Notes: generated by a model not told the origin, from the sequence alone. 64,000 bases of DNA from Kaustia mangrovi (GCF_015482775.1 NZ_CP058214.1:1550001-1614000), one strand, 5' to 3'. Positions 10,023 through 18,478 are shown, numbered from the stretch's first letter. Numbers and translations: made by a program.

Positions 10023-10132
10023 GGCCCTGCCTCCTTGAGGAATAAATATAACTTTCAGGAATGATATTCATTGAATTTGGCATTTGCGTCCACCCTTTTG
10101 GTGTGGCCAGATCACTGCAACAAGGGGCTTTG

Positions 10133-10171
10133 GGTGCCTTCGGGCGACCGGGATCACCGCCCGAAGGCACC
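10133..10171 (+). promoter_or_regulatory. Leader stem-loop ahead of the ABC operon
   Basis: Perfect 14-bp inverted repeat (GGTGCCTTCGGGCG at 10133-10146, complement at 10158-10171, 11-nt loop) ending 27 bp before the start codon of the binding-protein gene. It is followed by A-rich sequence and a strong ribosome binding site. It could be a leader attenuator, an mRNA-stabilising structure or an operator; the sequence does not decide. Confidence 0.5.
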
Positions 10172-10198
10172 AAGAAAAGCAAACGAGGGAGGAGGATT

Positions 10199-11284
10199 AT
10201 GCTCTACGCACGCGGAAAGAGGGCTCGCGGCCCCGTCGTCTCGGCTCTGGCACTGGCGCTGACATTGGCCTGGCCGTACAGCCAAGCCGATGCGGAGGTC
10301 TCCTGTCCCGGCGACAAGCCCGCCTCAATCGTCGTGAACGCCTCCGGCGGCGCCATGGCCAATGCGATGCGCAAGGCCTTCACCGACGACTTCGAGACGA
10401 TCCACGGCATCGAGGTCATCGACACGAGCCCGGCCGACATCGCCAAGCTTAAGGCGATGGTCACCTCGGGCAACGTGGAGTGGGCCGTCACGGAGATCGG
10501 CGGCCAGAACATTCTCCGGGCTGTCCAGGAAGGATTGCTCGAGCCGATCGACTACGACATCGTCGACATCTCGGGCTTTCCGGAAACCGTGAAGAAAAAC
10601 AAGAAATGGTTCGCCAAGAGCGCCTATGCGACGGTTCTGGGCTATTCCACCGAGGCTTTTCCCGACGACCACCCGCAAAGCTGGGCCGATTTCTGGGACG
10701 TGGAGAAATATCCCGGGCCCCGCTCGCTGCGCGACGATCCGGCAGACAATCTCGAATACGCGCTTCTGGCCGACGGCGTTGCGCCGGAGGACCTCTATCC
10801 GCTCGATGTCGACCGCGCCTTCAGGAAGCTGGACGAGATCGCTCCGCACATCACTGTCTGGTGGACATCCGGCCAGCAGCCGGCACAGCTCCTGCTCGAC
10901 GGCGAGGTCGTCCTGGCTTCCGGCTGGAACGGTCGCTTCTACAACCTGATCCAGGACGGTGCCCCACTCGATATCGAGTGGAGCGAGGGCATGATGAAAC
11001 TATCCGCCTATGGCATCCCCAAGGGCGCGCCGGACGCCTGCTGGGGGCAGCATTATCTCCAGGTCATGACCGACCCGAAGCGTCAGGCGGTCTATGCCGA
11101 GGAGATCGGCTATCCCGGCCTGCACCTCGATTCGCCTCAATATGTGGATAAAAAGCTGGCGCCCTACCTGCCGACGGCGCCCGACAACATCGACAAGCTG
11201 ATCTGGAGCGACCTCGAATGGTGGACGGAGCACGGCGCGGAGGTCAAGAAGCGCTGGACCCTCTGGAAGCTGTCGCATCAATAG
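10199..11284 (+). CDS. ABC transporter substrate-binding protein, polyamine type
   Basis: A 361-residue periplasmic binding protein of the PotD/PotF-like group. Residues 1 to about 31 form a signal peptide (VVSALALALTLAWPYSQADA). The mature protein begins with the family-like SIVVNASGGAMANAMRKAF, and the hinge region holds VEWAVTEIGGQNI. The start at 10199 is set by GGGAGGAGG just upstream; the longer in-frame start at 10061 lies inside the divergent promoter region. It leads an operon with an ATPase, two permeases, an FAD oxidoreductase and an amidohydrolase-like gene. The ligand is probably an amine or a related small organic acid, judged only from family and neighbours. Confidence 0.88.
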   Translation: MLYARGKRARGPVVSALALALTLAWPYSQADAEVSCPGDKPASIVVNASGGAMANAMRKAFTDDFETIHGIEVIDTSPADIAKLKAMVTSGNVEWAVTEIGGQNILRAVQEGLLEPIDYDIVDISGFPETVKKNKKWFAKSAYATVLGYSTEAFPDDHPQSWADFWDVEKYPGPRSLRDDPADNLEYALLADGVAPEDLYPLDVDRAFRKLDEIAPHITVWWTSGQQPAQLLLDGEVVLASGWNGRFYNLIQDGAPLDIEWSEGMMKLSAYGIPKGAPDACWGQHYLQVMTDPKRQAVYAEEIGYPGLHLDSPQYVDKKLAPYLPTAPDNIDKLIWSDLEWWTEHGAEVKKRWTLWKLSHQ

Positions 11285-11299
11285 ACGCGAGGCACCTTT

Positions 11300-11335
11300 G
11301 CGCACCTCGCGGCCCGTGCCGGCCGCGAGGTGCGC
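11300..11335 (+). promoter_or_regulatory. Intercistronic stem-loop after the binding-protein gene
   Basis: Perfect 15-bp stem (GCGCACCTCGCGGCC and complement) with a 6-nt loop, 16 bp after the binding-protein stop and 49 bp before the ATPase start. Such hairpins commonly protect the binding-protein message or partly stop transcription, giving more binding protein than membrane components. Confidence 0.65.
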
Positions 11336-11383
11336 CACCCGGACCCTCGCTTCGATGTCGTCTATCCAGGGGGACAGCCAGCC

Positions 11384-12472
11384 ATGAGCGATCTCAGCAT
11401 CAAGGGCATCGCGAAGCGTTTCGGTGACGTCGTCGCCCTCGATCGCGCCGATCTCGACCTCGCGCGCGGCGAGCTCATGACCATTCTGGGCCCGAGCGGT
11501 TCGGGCAAGACCACCCTGTTGCGTATTATCGCCGGTTTCGAGCAACCGGACGAAGGCAGCGTGCTGGTCCGCGGCAATGACGTGACGGCGCTGGCCCCGG
11601 CAAAGCGCAATATGGGAATGGTGTTTCAGAACTACGCCCTGTTCCCGCACATGACCGTCGCGGAGAATGTCGCCTTTCCGCTCCAGATGCGGCATGCAAG
11701 CCGCAGCGAGATCGCCGAGCGCGTCGGCTGGGCGCTTGACACCGTTGCGCTCGGCACTTTGGGCGCGCGCTATCCCGCTCAGCTTTCCGGCGGCCAGCAA
11801 CAGCGTGTGGCGCTGGCGCGCGCCATCGTCTTCGACCCGGAGCTCCTGCTCCTCGACGAACCCTTCGGTGCACTCGACCGCAAGCTGCGCGAGCAGATGC
11901 AGATGGAGGTCAAGCGCCTGCAGCGCCGCCTCAACCTGACCACCGTCTTCGTGACCCACGATCAGGAAGAGGCCCTGATCCTGTCCGATTCCATCGCGAT
12001 CATGAATGCGGGACGCATCGAGCAACTCGGCACGCCACGCGAGATCTACGCCCAGCCCGGCAACCGTTTCGTCGCCGACTTCATCGGGGAGTCCAACCTC
12101 TTTCGCGGCCGCGTCAGCTCGGTCCGCAACGACCTGCTCGCCATCGAGATCGACGGCGGCGAGACATTGCACGCAAAGGCGCATGAGGGCATGGCGGCCG
12201 GCGACGAAGTGAGCGCCCTGATCCGGCCCGAACGGCCGCAACCGGCGACCGGCACCGGCAACGGCCCCAATACCTTCCGTGGCGAGATTACCGAGGTCGT
12301 CTATCTCGGAGAATCGGAGAAATACCGTGTCTCGCTGGCCAGCGGCGTCGAGTTCCTGATCCGCTGGCCAGGCCGGACCACGGGGACGGCCCGCACCGAA
12401 GGCGCCGAGCTCTCCTTCACCGTCGATCCGGAAGATCTCCATATCATTCCCGACGGCGAGGCCCGGCAATGA
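11384..12472 (+). CDS. ABC transporter ATP-binding protein, PotA-like
   Basis: A 362-residue ATPase that drives import. Walker A is GPSGSGKTTLL (near 34), the signature is LSGGQQQRVALARA, Walker B is LLLLDEPFGALD and the switch histidine lies in VTHDQEEA. A C-terminal TOBE domain (about 275-355, including VVYLGESEKYRV) marks the spermidine/putrescine and iron-type CUT1 subfamily. I start at the ATG at 11384 (MSDLSIKGIAKRF), where family members begin; an upstream in-frame ATG at 11330 falls in the intercistronic hairpin. The stop overlaps the next start (ATGA), so translation is coupled. Confidence 0.92.
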   Translation: MSDLSIKGIAKRFGDVVALDRADLDLARGELMTILGPSGSGKTTLLRIIAGFEQPDEGSVLVRGNDVTALAPAKRNMGMVFQNYALFPHMTVAENVAFPLQMRHASRSEIAERVGWALDTVALGTLGARYPAQLSGGQQQRVALARAIVFDPELLLLDEPFGALDRKLREQMQMEVKRLQRRLNLTTVFVTHDQEEALILSDSIAIMNAGRIEQLGTPREIYAQPGNRFVADFIGESNLFRGRVSSVRNDLLAIEIDGGETLHAKAHEGMAAGDEVSALIRPERPQPATGTGNGPNTFRGEITEVVYLGESEKYRVSLASGVEFLIRWPGRTTGTARTEGAELSFTVDPEDLHIIPDGEARQ

Positions 12473-13323
12473 GCGTCGCGCCCGCCGGCTTCCGCGCTTC
12501 GCTGCGCCACCCGGGCCGTGCCGGCGCGGTGCTTCTGGGCCTGCCGACCGTCGTGTTTCTTCTCGTGCTGTTCGCGATCCCCGTCGCGCGGTTCATGCTG
12601 GCGCCGCTCGCCGCGGGTATGGTCGAGCCCTATGTCGAGGCGATGACCGGCGATGTCTATCGTCAGGTCATCTGGAACACGTTCAAGATATCCGCCTATG
12701 TCACCGTCCTTGCGTTCCTGCTTGGATATCCCGTTGCCTATTTTCTGACCATTGCCCCGCCCTTCTGGCGCCTCGTCGGTTTCTTCTGCGTGCTGATGCC
12801 CTTCTGGACCAGCATATTGGTCAGAACCTATGCCTGGCTCGTCATTCTGGGGCGGCAGGGCATCGTCAACGAGGCGCTGCTGGCCGCAGGCATCATCGAC
12901 AAGCCGATAGTTCTCCTCCACAGCATGCCGACCGTGTTGCTCGGCATGGTGCATGTGCTGATGCCGTTCTTCATCTTCCCGGTCTACGCGATCATGCAGC
13001 GTATCGACATGAACCTGATCGCTGCGGCCCGGGGGCTCGGCGCGCCGGACTGGCGGGTCTTCACCAGGGTCTATCTGCCGCTCACCCTGCCGGGCGTCCT
13101 GTCCGGAGCCACGCTGGTCTTCATCCTGTCCATGGGCTTCTTCATCACCCCGGCTCTCTTGGGTGGAGGCCGCGTGACCATGATCGCCGTGTTGATCGAA
13201 CAGCACGTCAACGCCCTGCTCGACTGGGAGTTCGCGGGCGCGTTGTCCGCCGTCCTGCTGGCGGCGACGCTCGTCGTCTACGGGCTGATGAAGCGGTTCC
13301 TCAGGGGAGACAAGACATGGTGA
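12469..13323 (+). CDS. ABC transporter permease, PotB-like
   Basis: A 284-residue inner-membrane permease with about six helices. The first is VLLGLPTVVFLLVLFAIPVA. The EAA loop that docks onto the ATPase is IAAARGLGAPDWRVFTRVYL (about 184-203). The start overlaps the ATPase stop by 4 bp and the stop overlaps the next permease by 7 bp. It pairs with the following gene as the heterodimeric channel of a polyamine-type importer. Confidence 0.9.
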   Translation: MSVAPAGFRASLRHPGRAGAVLLGLPTVVFLLVLFAIPVARFMLAPLAAGMVEPYVEAMTGDVYRQVIWNTFKISAYVTVLAFLLGYPVAYFLTIAPPFWRLVGFFCVLMPFWTSILVRTYAWLVILGRQGIVNEALLAAGIIDKPIVLLHSMPTVLLGMVHVLMPFFIFPVYAIMQRIDMNLIAAARGLGAPDWRVFTRVYLPLTLPGVLSGATLVFILSMGFFITPALLGGGRVTMIAVLIEQHVNALLDWEFAGALSAVLLAATLVVYGLMKRFLRGDKTW

Positions 13324-14123
13324 CCCCTCGCCGAGGCCGGCGCAGCGGCTTCCGCATCGCGCTGGCCATCTATTGCAGTGCCGTCTTCTTCTTCCTGGTG
13401 GCGCCGCTGTTCGTCGTCTTCCCGATCTCGTTCAGCGCCGCGAAATATCTGACCTTCCCCCCGCCAGGCTTCTCGCTGCAATGGTATGAGAGCTATCTCA
13501 ACGACCCCGCCTGGATCCAGGCCACGGTGACCAGCATCAAGGTGGCGCTCGGCACAACCGCGCTGGCAACGCTTCTGGGAACCGCGGTCGCCTTCAGCCT
13601 GGTGCGCGGCCGCTATCCCGGACGGGCCTGGATCGACCGGCTGGTGGCGGCCCCGATCATCGTCCCCAACATCATCATCGCAGTCGCCCTCTACGGCGTC
13701 TTTGCCCGATTCCAGCTCGTCGGGGAGTGGTACGGCGTGATGGTCGGCCACACGATCTATGCCATCCCCTTCGTTGTCCTCGTGGTGGGCGCGGCATTGC
13801 GCACCTTCGACACCAATCAGGAGCAGGCCGCGATGAACCTCGGCGCAAGCCGGTTCACCGCGGTGCGGCGGGTGACCCTGCCGCAGATCCGTCCGTCCAT
13901 CGTCTCCGCGGCGTTTCTTGCCTTCATCACCTCCTTCGACGAGCTCATCATCGCGTTGTTCACGAGCGGAACCAACGCCACGCTGCCCAAGAAGATGTTC
14001 GACAACATCATCTTCGAGATCGATCCCACCATCGCCGCCGTCTCGGTCCTTCAGATCCTGCTCGTCGGCGTCGTCATCATGCTGGCCACGCGCTTCGGCG
14101 TCGGCGTGAATCCAATCCGCTGA
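13317..14123 (+). CDS. ABC transporter permease, PotC-like
   Basis: A 268-residue inner-membrane permease, about six helices, beginning with a positively charged N-terminus (MVTPRRGRRSG). The EAA loop is AAMNLGASRFTAVRRVTLPQ (about 171-190). After it comes the typical PotC run with FITSFDELIIALF. It completes the importer with the binding protein, ATPase and first permease and ends 26 bp before the oxidoreductase gene. Confidence 0.9.
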   Translation: MVTPRRGRRSGFRIALAIYCSAVFFFLVAPLFVVFPISFSAAKYLTFPPPGFSLQWYESYLNDPAWIQATVTSIKVALGTTALATLLGTAVAFSLVRGRYPGRAWIDRLVAAPIIVPNIIIAVALYGVFARFQLVGEWYGVMVGHTIYAIPFVVLVVGAALRTFDTNQEQAAMNLGASRFTAVRRVTLPQIRPSIVSAAFLAFITSFDELIIALFTSGTNATLPKKMFDNIIFEIDPTIAAVSVLQILLVGVVIMLATRFGVGVNPIR

Positions 14124-14149
14124 AGGCACAAGACGGCAAGAACTCTGAA

Positions 14150-15478
14150 ATGGCAGACGACATCTTTCACCCCGATTTCAAGGCAGAGCCCTATTGGTGG
14201 GAGTTCGCCGCTCCCGACCCCCGCAATACGGAGGGACCGCCCGCACGCTGCGATGCGGTGATAGTGGGCGGCGGCTTTGCTGGCCTCAATGCCGCGCTCG
14301 AGCTGGCACGGCGCGGCACCGCCGTCACCGTTCTGGAGATGGGGCCCTTCGGCCAGGGGGCGAGCACGCGCAATGCCGGCCATGTCTCGAGCGGCTTCAA
14401 TCTCGGCAAGGCGCCGTCCTCCTCCGAGCGCTCTCCGGCGCTGCGGCATCTGGGCGAGGCCGGGTACGGTGCTCTGCTCGACGAGGCCGCATCCTCCTTC
14501 GATCATCTGGAGACATTGATCGCGCGCGAGGCAATCTCCTGCGACTGGCGGATCCGTGGCCGCTTCGTCGGCGCGCTCACGCCCCGGCACTTCCGTGCCC
14601 TGGCTCGAAAGAGCGCGGACGCGCCAGGCGTCAATATCGTCGAGCGCGCCGACCAGTACAGCGAGATCGCAAGCGACTTCTATCATGGCGGCATCGCCAT
14701 CGAACGCTCCGGGCAGCTCAATCCGGCACTCTATCACCGCGGTCTGATGGAGGCCTGCCGGCGCCAGGGTGTGACGCTGGTGGCGGAATGCCCGGCGACG
14801 GCAGTACACCGCTCGGATGGCGGCTTCCGGGTCGACACCCCGCGGGGCGAGATCCGGACCGACGGCGTATTCGTCGCGACCAACGGCTATACTGGCAGGC
14901 TCGTCCCCTGGTTGCGGCGCCGCATCATCCCGCTCGGCAGCTATATCATCGCTACCGAACCGCTGGGCGCCGAACGCGCCAATGCCTTGATCCCCACCGG
15001 GCGCACCATCAACGACACCAAGCGCGTCCTGAGCTATTTCCGCCTGTCGCCCGACGGCACCCGACTTCTCTTCGGCGGGCGAGAGAGCTTCCGGCCGATC
15101 GACGAACGCGGCTCCGCGCGCCTCCTTTATCGCACGATGCTGCGTGTCTTTCCGCAGCTTCAGGGCGTGCGCATCACCCATTCCTGGACCGGCAACGTCG
15201 CCTTCACCTTCGACTTCCTGCCGCATCTGGGAGCGGTTGACGGCGTGCATTACGCCGCCGGCTGCAACGGCAGCGGCGTCGCCATGATGAGCTATCTCGG
15301 CTACCGCGCCGCGCTCACCATGGCGGGCGGCAACGAGACGAGCGCCTTCGAGCGCCTCGCCCACCCTGCCCGCTGGTTCTATCGCGAGACGCCGTGGTTC
15401 ATGCCGCTCGTGGGGCGTTACTACCAGTTCCGCGATGCCCGGGACCGGCGGCGCGCCGCAACCGGAGATCCGACGTGA
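14150..15478 (+). CDS. FAD-dependent amine/amino-acid oxidoreductase (DAO family)
   Basis: A 442-residue flavoprotein of the D-amino-acid oxidase/PuuB-OrdL group, expected to oxidise a primary or secondary amine in the cytoplasm. The dinucleotide-binding fold starts near residue 28 (CDAVIVGGGFAGLNAALELA). The GASTRNAGHVSSGF segment is the FAD-contacting motif of this group. The C-terminal part holds AAGCNGSGVAMMSYLG. I start at the ATG at 14150, 26 bp after the permease; a longer in-frame opening overlaps the permease and is spurious. Its stop overlaps the next gene's GTG. Together with the importer it suggests uptake and oxidation of one amine. Confidence 0.85.
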   Translation: MADDIFHPDFKAEPYWWEFAAPDPRNTEGPPARCDAVIVGGGFAGLNAALELARRGTAVTVLEMGPFGQGASTRNAGHVSSGFNLGKAPSSSERSPALRHLGEAGYGALLDEAASSFDHLETLIAREAISCDWRIRGRFVGALTPRHFRALARKSADAPGVNIVERADQYSEIASDFYHGGIAIERSGQLNPALYHRGLMEACRRQGVTLVAECPATAVHRSDGGFRVDTPRGEIRTDGVFVATNGYTGRLVPWLRRRIIPLGSYIIATEPLGAERANALIPTGRTINDTKRVLSYFRLSPDGTRLLFGGRESFRPIDERGSARLLYRTMLRVFPQLQGVRITHSWTGNVAFTFDFLPHLGAVDGVHYAAGCNGSGVAMMSYLGYRAALTMAGGNETSAFERLAHPARWFYRETPWFMPLVGRYYQFRDARDRRRAATGDPT

Positions 15479-16341
15479 CCATCATCGACTATGGCAGCAC
15501 GCCGCCAGTCGCCGCGCTCAACCCGTCGAGCGAGCGCAAGGCCCATCTCGCCAATTATCGCCGTGTCTACAGGTCGAGCGAGACCGCTGCCGTCCAGGAC
15601 ATGGACGAGGCGGACGCGCTCCGGCAATACCTCCAGGCCTATGACGCGCTCGACACTGCCCACGTGGTCGTCAAGGCGCGCGACGTGGAGACCAGCTTCG
15701 ACCTCAAGATTCGCAACGAGGACGTAGCAGCGTTCTGCAAGAGGCATGGCGACCGTTTCATCGGCTTCGCCGGCGTCGACCCACTGAAGGGCATGGAGGC
15801 GCTGCGCGAGCTCGAATACGCAGTGCGCGAATTGAAGCTCAAGGGCCTCAATATCCAGTGTTTCGAGAACCGGATCGCCATCAACGATCCGCGGCTCTAT
15901 CCGCTCTATGCCAAGTGCATCGAACTCGACATCCCGGTCAATCTGCACTGCTCCATCAACTTCTCCACCCAGTCGCTGATGCGCTACGGCCACCCTCTTC
16001 AGCTCGACGAGGTGATGGTTCATTTTCCGGAGCTCCGGGTCATCGCCTCACCGCCGGGATGGCCCTGGGTCCAGGAGCTCGTCGGCGTCGCCTGGCGCCA
16101 TCCCAACGTCCATATCGGGCTTGTGGCAGTCCGACCGAAATATCTGAACGTGGCCCATTCGGGCTACGAGCCTCTTATGCAGTACGGCAATACTGTGCTT
16201 CAGGACCGGATCATCTTCGGCTCCGCCTGGCCCATGCAGCCTGTCTCCCGCGCGGTTGAGGAGATCGAGGCCCTGCCGCTCAAGGATGCAGTGAAGCGAA
16301 AATGGCTCCATGACAATGCCAAGTCGGTCCTGCGGTTGTAG
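15475..16341 (+). CDS. Amidohydrolase-family (TIM-barrel) protein with altered metal site
   Basis: A 288-residue protein resembling the amidohydrolase-2 (ACMSD-like) family: RFIGFAGVDPLKGMEALREL, the LKGLNIQCFEN strand, IPVNLHCS and the closing IIFGSAWPM. Several usual catalytic positions are changed: the N-terminal D-x-H-x-H is IDYGSTP, the fourth-strand H-x-G region is VIASPPG, and the last Asp of GSD is Ala. Only the His in VNLHCS is where a ligand is expected. It may be non-catalytic or use another mechanism. The GTG at 15475 overlaps the previous TGA and has GGAG upstream. It is the last gene of the operon. Confidence 0.7.
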   Translation: MTIIDYGSTPPVAALNPSSERKAHLANYRRVYRSSETAAVQDMDEADALRQYLQAYDALDTAHVVVKARDVETSFDLKIRNEDVAAFCKRHGDRFIGFAGVDPLKGMEALRELEYAVRELKLKGLNIQCFENRIAINDPRLYPLYAKCIELDIPVNLHCSINFSTQSLMRYGHPLQLDEVMVHFPELRVIASPPGWPWVQELVGVAWRHPNVHIGLVAVRPKYLNVAHSGYEPLMQYGNTVLQDRIIFGSAWPMQPVSRAVEEIEALPLKDAVKRKWLHDNAKSVLRL

Positions 16342-16641
16342 TACCGTACATGGCTCCGGACCTGCATTTCACCAATCGACGCTCCGTTCTGGCAGCCCTT
16401 CTGCGCTGAGCCCGTTCGCCATACCAGTCGACTCAGCGGTTGACTGGATGCCGGTTGTCGATCAGCCCAACCCGCCGTCAACGGACAAAGTTTTATGGGG
16501 CCGGACTCTAAGGGAAGCCGAGGCGGAGGCGGTGCGGTGAAATTGGGGCAATGCCCGATTGACACCTGAACCTATAAAATTGCCAAACGGATTGCGAGCG
16601 TCCAGGATACCGGCCGTACGGTACTCTGAAGGGGGCGGGGC
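16342..16641. other. Intergenic stretch, nothing identified
   Basis: 300 bp after the amidohydrolase-like gene. No gene, hairpin or clear promoter is visible. The only promoter-like boxes (TTGACA at 16559 and TATAAA at 16573) are just 8 bp apart, too close to work together. Confidence 0.5.
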
Positions 16642-16938
16642 ATGGCATCGAAGGACGATATTGCCGAGATTTCGGCGGCACTGGCGCAGTTTCGCGAAAG
16701 TGGCGAATTGGACAATAGCATCGACCTGAAGATCCGGGAATTCTTGAAGACCGGAGACGACGATATCCTGGCTGTCCTTCAAGGCGATCTTTCTGACAAA
16801 GAAGGGTCGAACCCCATCGTATGCTGTTACATCGGATACAGCGGCTATCGCTATAAGTGGCTACGCGCGGACGTTTGCGCACGCTTTGGGTCTCAGGTTC
16901 CGCCTGGGCAAGAACATAAATGTGGCCTCGAACCGTAG
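16642..16938 (+). CDS. Hypothetical protein
   Basis: A possible 98-residue protein I do not recognise. The ATG has a purine-rich GAAGGGGG upstream. The first ~50 residues are polar and helix-prone (DDIAEISAALAQFRESGEL); the C-terminal part has four cysteines (CC in SNPIVCCYIG, then DVCARF and HKCGLEP). The frame ends about 25 bp before an IS5-type transposase relic, so the C-terminus may have been created or truncated by that insertion. It may also not be expressed. Confidence 0.4.
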   Translation: MASKDDIAEISAALAQFRESGELDNSIDLKIREFLKTGDDDILAVLQGDLSDKEGSNPIVCCYIGYSGYRYKWLRADVCARFGSQVPPGQEHKCGLEP

Positions 16939-16963
16939 GGGCTGGCCCCAGGACCAGTAGCCG

Positions 16964-17120
16964 ATGGTCGCGGCAGAGGAAGGGAGAGAAGCCGCTTTTC
17001 CAGCGCCGGCTGGCCTTCAGCGGGATGTTGGGCGTTGCCCCCTTTGCCCCCTTGTCCTCGACCTTGCGGCGGATCGCGCCGGTGTAATAGCCCTTGTCGC
17101 TGAGCGGCATCGGGCTCCCT
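16964..17120 (-). pseudogene. IS5-family transposase fragment
   Basis: About 50 codons on the minus strand read LSDKGYYTGAIRRKVEDKGA and then NIPLKASRRWKSGFSPFLCR. This matches the late catalytic region of IS5-type DDE transposases (DKGYD..., then NIPPKANRR, then FSP-LYR). The expected continuation (RNxxERMFxRLKDFRRIATRYD) is absent, and no N-terminal domain is found upstream, so this is a remnant. It lies about 160 bp from the 3' end of tRNA-Phe. Confidence 0.65.
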
Positions 17121-17279
17121 GGCATCCGCTCCAGCAGCAGATCTCCGGATGCGCAGGGATGCACAAGCTGGTGCCATCGAACAAATCCGGCACAGACTTT
17201 CCCACTTTTTCCGGCAGTGACACCCGGGTGAGAAAATCGGCCCGAAAAAGCCAATGATATCAATGGGAAAAAGGGGAGG

Positions 17280-17355
17280 TGGTGCCCAGGGGCGGAATCG
17301 AACCACCGACACCGTGATTTTCAGTCACGTGCTCTACCAACTGAGCTACCTGGGC
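17280..17355 (-). tRNA. tRNA-Phe (GAA)
   Basis: A 76-nt tRNA on the minus strand with encoded CCA. The acceptor stem pairs GCCCAGG with CCTGGGC; the D-arm has AGCTCAGTTGGTAGAGC; the anticodon stem is CGTGA/TCACG around loop CTGAAAA (anticodon GAA); the T-arm has GGTTCGATTCC. In many alphaproteobacteria a tRNA-Phe sits just downstream of yacG, as here. Accessory sequence and an IS relic lie on its 3' side. Confidence 0.97.
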
Positions 17356-17534
17356 CCGGCGCGTTGTCCGGAAAGGTCCGCTTGTGTTCTCGTCCCGACA
17401 CCGGCCCCGAGGGGCGAGTCGGACCGACAGGACCGGACGGGGTTATAGGAGATCAGCCCGACCCTGTCCAGACAGTTGCGCAAGGTTATTGCCATTCCCG
17501 TCCGGCAGGTCGGGCCGGCCGCCCGCAACCGCCC

Positions 17535-17759
17535 TCACCGCTCGTCCTCTTCCGGCCCCGCCGGCTCGTCGGTCTCGATCCGGTAGCGCCCGCCGAGCCA
17601 GCGATGCAGGTCGATATCGGCACAGCGCGCCGAGCAGAACGGATGATAGCCTTGCGCGGAGGGCTGGCCGCAGATCGGACAGGGCCGGCGCGGGCGCAGC
17701 CTGACGGGCTTGGCGCCGCCGGCCTCCGGCGTCTCCGGTTTCTTGCGATGTCCGGCCAT
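17535..17759 (-). CDS. yacG: DNA gyrase inhibitor YacG
   Basis: A 74-residue zinc protein of the YacG family, which binds GyrB and blocks gyrase. The zinc knuckle is CPICG (about 27-31) with a second pair in FCSARCADIDLHRWLGG, the family signature. An acidic tail (PAGPEEDER) ends the protein. It is the last gene of the infA-maf-yacG group, 49 bp after maf. Confidence 0.92.
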   Translation of the reverse strand: MAGHRKKPETPEAGGAKPVRLRPRRPCPICGQPSAQGYHPFCSARCADIDLHRWLGGRYRIETDEPAGPEEDER

Positions 17760-17808
17760 ATCGAACAGATCCCTTGCAGCCGGCAGGAGCGCGCCGCGCG
17801 CGCCCCGC

Positions 17809-18438
17809 CTACTCGCTTGGGCTCACCCACTTCATGTAGACGGGAAAGCCCGTGCCCTGGAGCAGCGAGACGGTCTCGTAGAGCGGCAGGCCGACAACGT
17901 TCGAATAGGAGCCGTTGACGGCGCGCACAAACACCTCGCCGCGCCCCTGGATGGCGTATCCGCCAGCCTTGTCGCGCCATTCGCCGGACGCGATATAGCT
18001 GTCGATATCGTCGCGCGACAGGCGCTTCATGCGCACCTTGGTCTCCACGACCCGCCGCCGGCGAGCCCCGCGCGGCGTGATCACGCACACGCCCGTATAG
18101 ACGCGGTGAGCCCGGCCCGACAGCGCCTTCAGGGTCTCGCGCGCGACCGTCTCGTCCTCCGGCTTCGGCATGATTCGCCGCCCGATGGCCACCACCGTGT
18201 CCGCGGCCACGACGAAGACGCGGTCGCCCAGATGGCGCACGGCGGTCGCCTTCGACGCGGTCTCCGCCTTCTCCACCGCAAGCCGCGAGGCCAGGGTGCG
18301 CGGCGCCTCGCGCCGACGCGGCGCCTCGTCGATATCGACGGGGTAGAGCAGATCCGGCGTGATGTCGGCCTGCTCGAGCAGAGCCAGACGGCGCGGCGAT
18401 GCGCTCGCCAGTACGAGCTTGACCTGATCGTCCGTCAT
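17809..18438 (-). CDS. maf: Maf-family nucleoside triphosphate pyrophosphatase
   Basis: A 209-residue house-cleaning enzyme that hydrolyses non-canonical or excess nucleoside triphosphates to monophosphates plus pyrophosphate. The N-terminal signature LASASPRRLALLEQ, the catalytic VAADTVVAIG and the GGYAIQGRG segment are all present. It probably belongs to the dTTP/UTP-type (YhdE) branch, but that is a judgement from general appearance. It starts 40 bp after the infA stop and is likely cotranscribed with infA and yacG. Confidence 0.92.
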   Translation of the reverse strand: MTDDQVKLVLASASPRRLALLEQADITPDLLYPVDIDEAPRRREAPRTLASRLAVEKAETASKATAVRHLGDRVFVVAADTVVAIGRRIMPKPEDETVARETLKALSGRAHRVYTGVCVITPRGARRRRVVETKVRMKRLSRDDIDSYIASGEWRDKAGGYAIQGRGEVFVRAVNGSYSNVVGLPLYETVSLLQGTGFPVYMKWVSPSE

Positions 18439-18478
18439 GAGCGGCCCGGGGCGATGATCCGATGGTCTTCGAAGACGG

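Noticed and set aside
16559-16578. TTGACA and TATAAA as a promoter for the small gene at 16642
   Set aside because: Only 8 bp separate the boxes; a sigma-70 promoter needs about 17.
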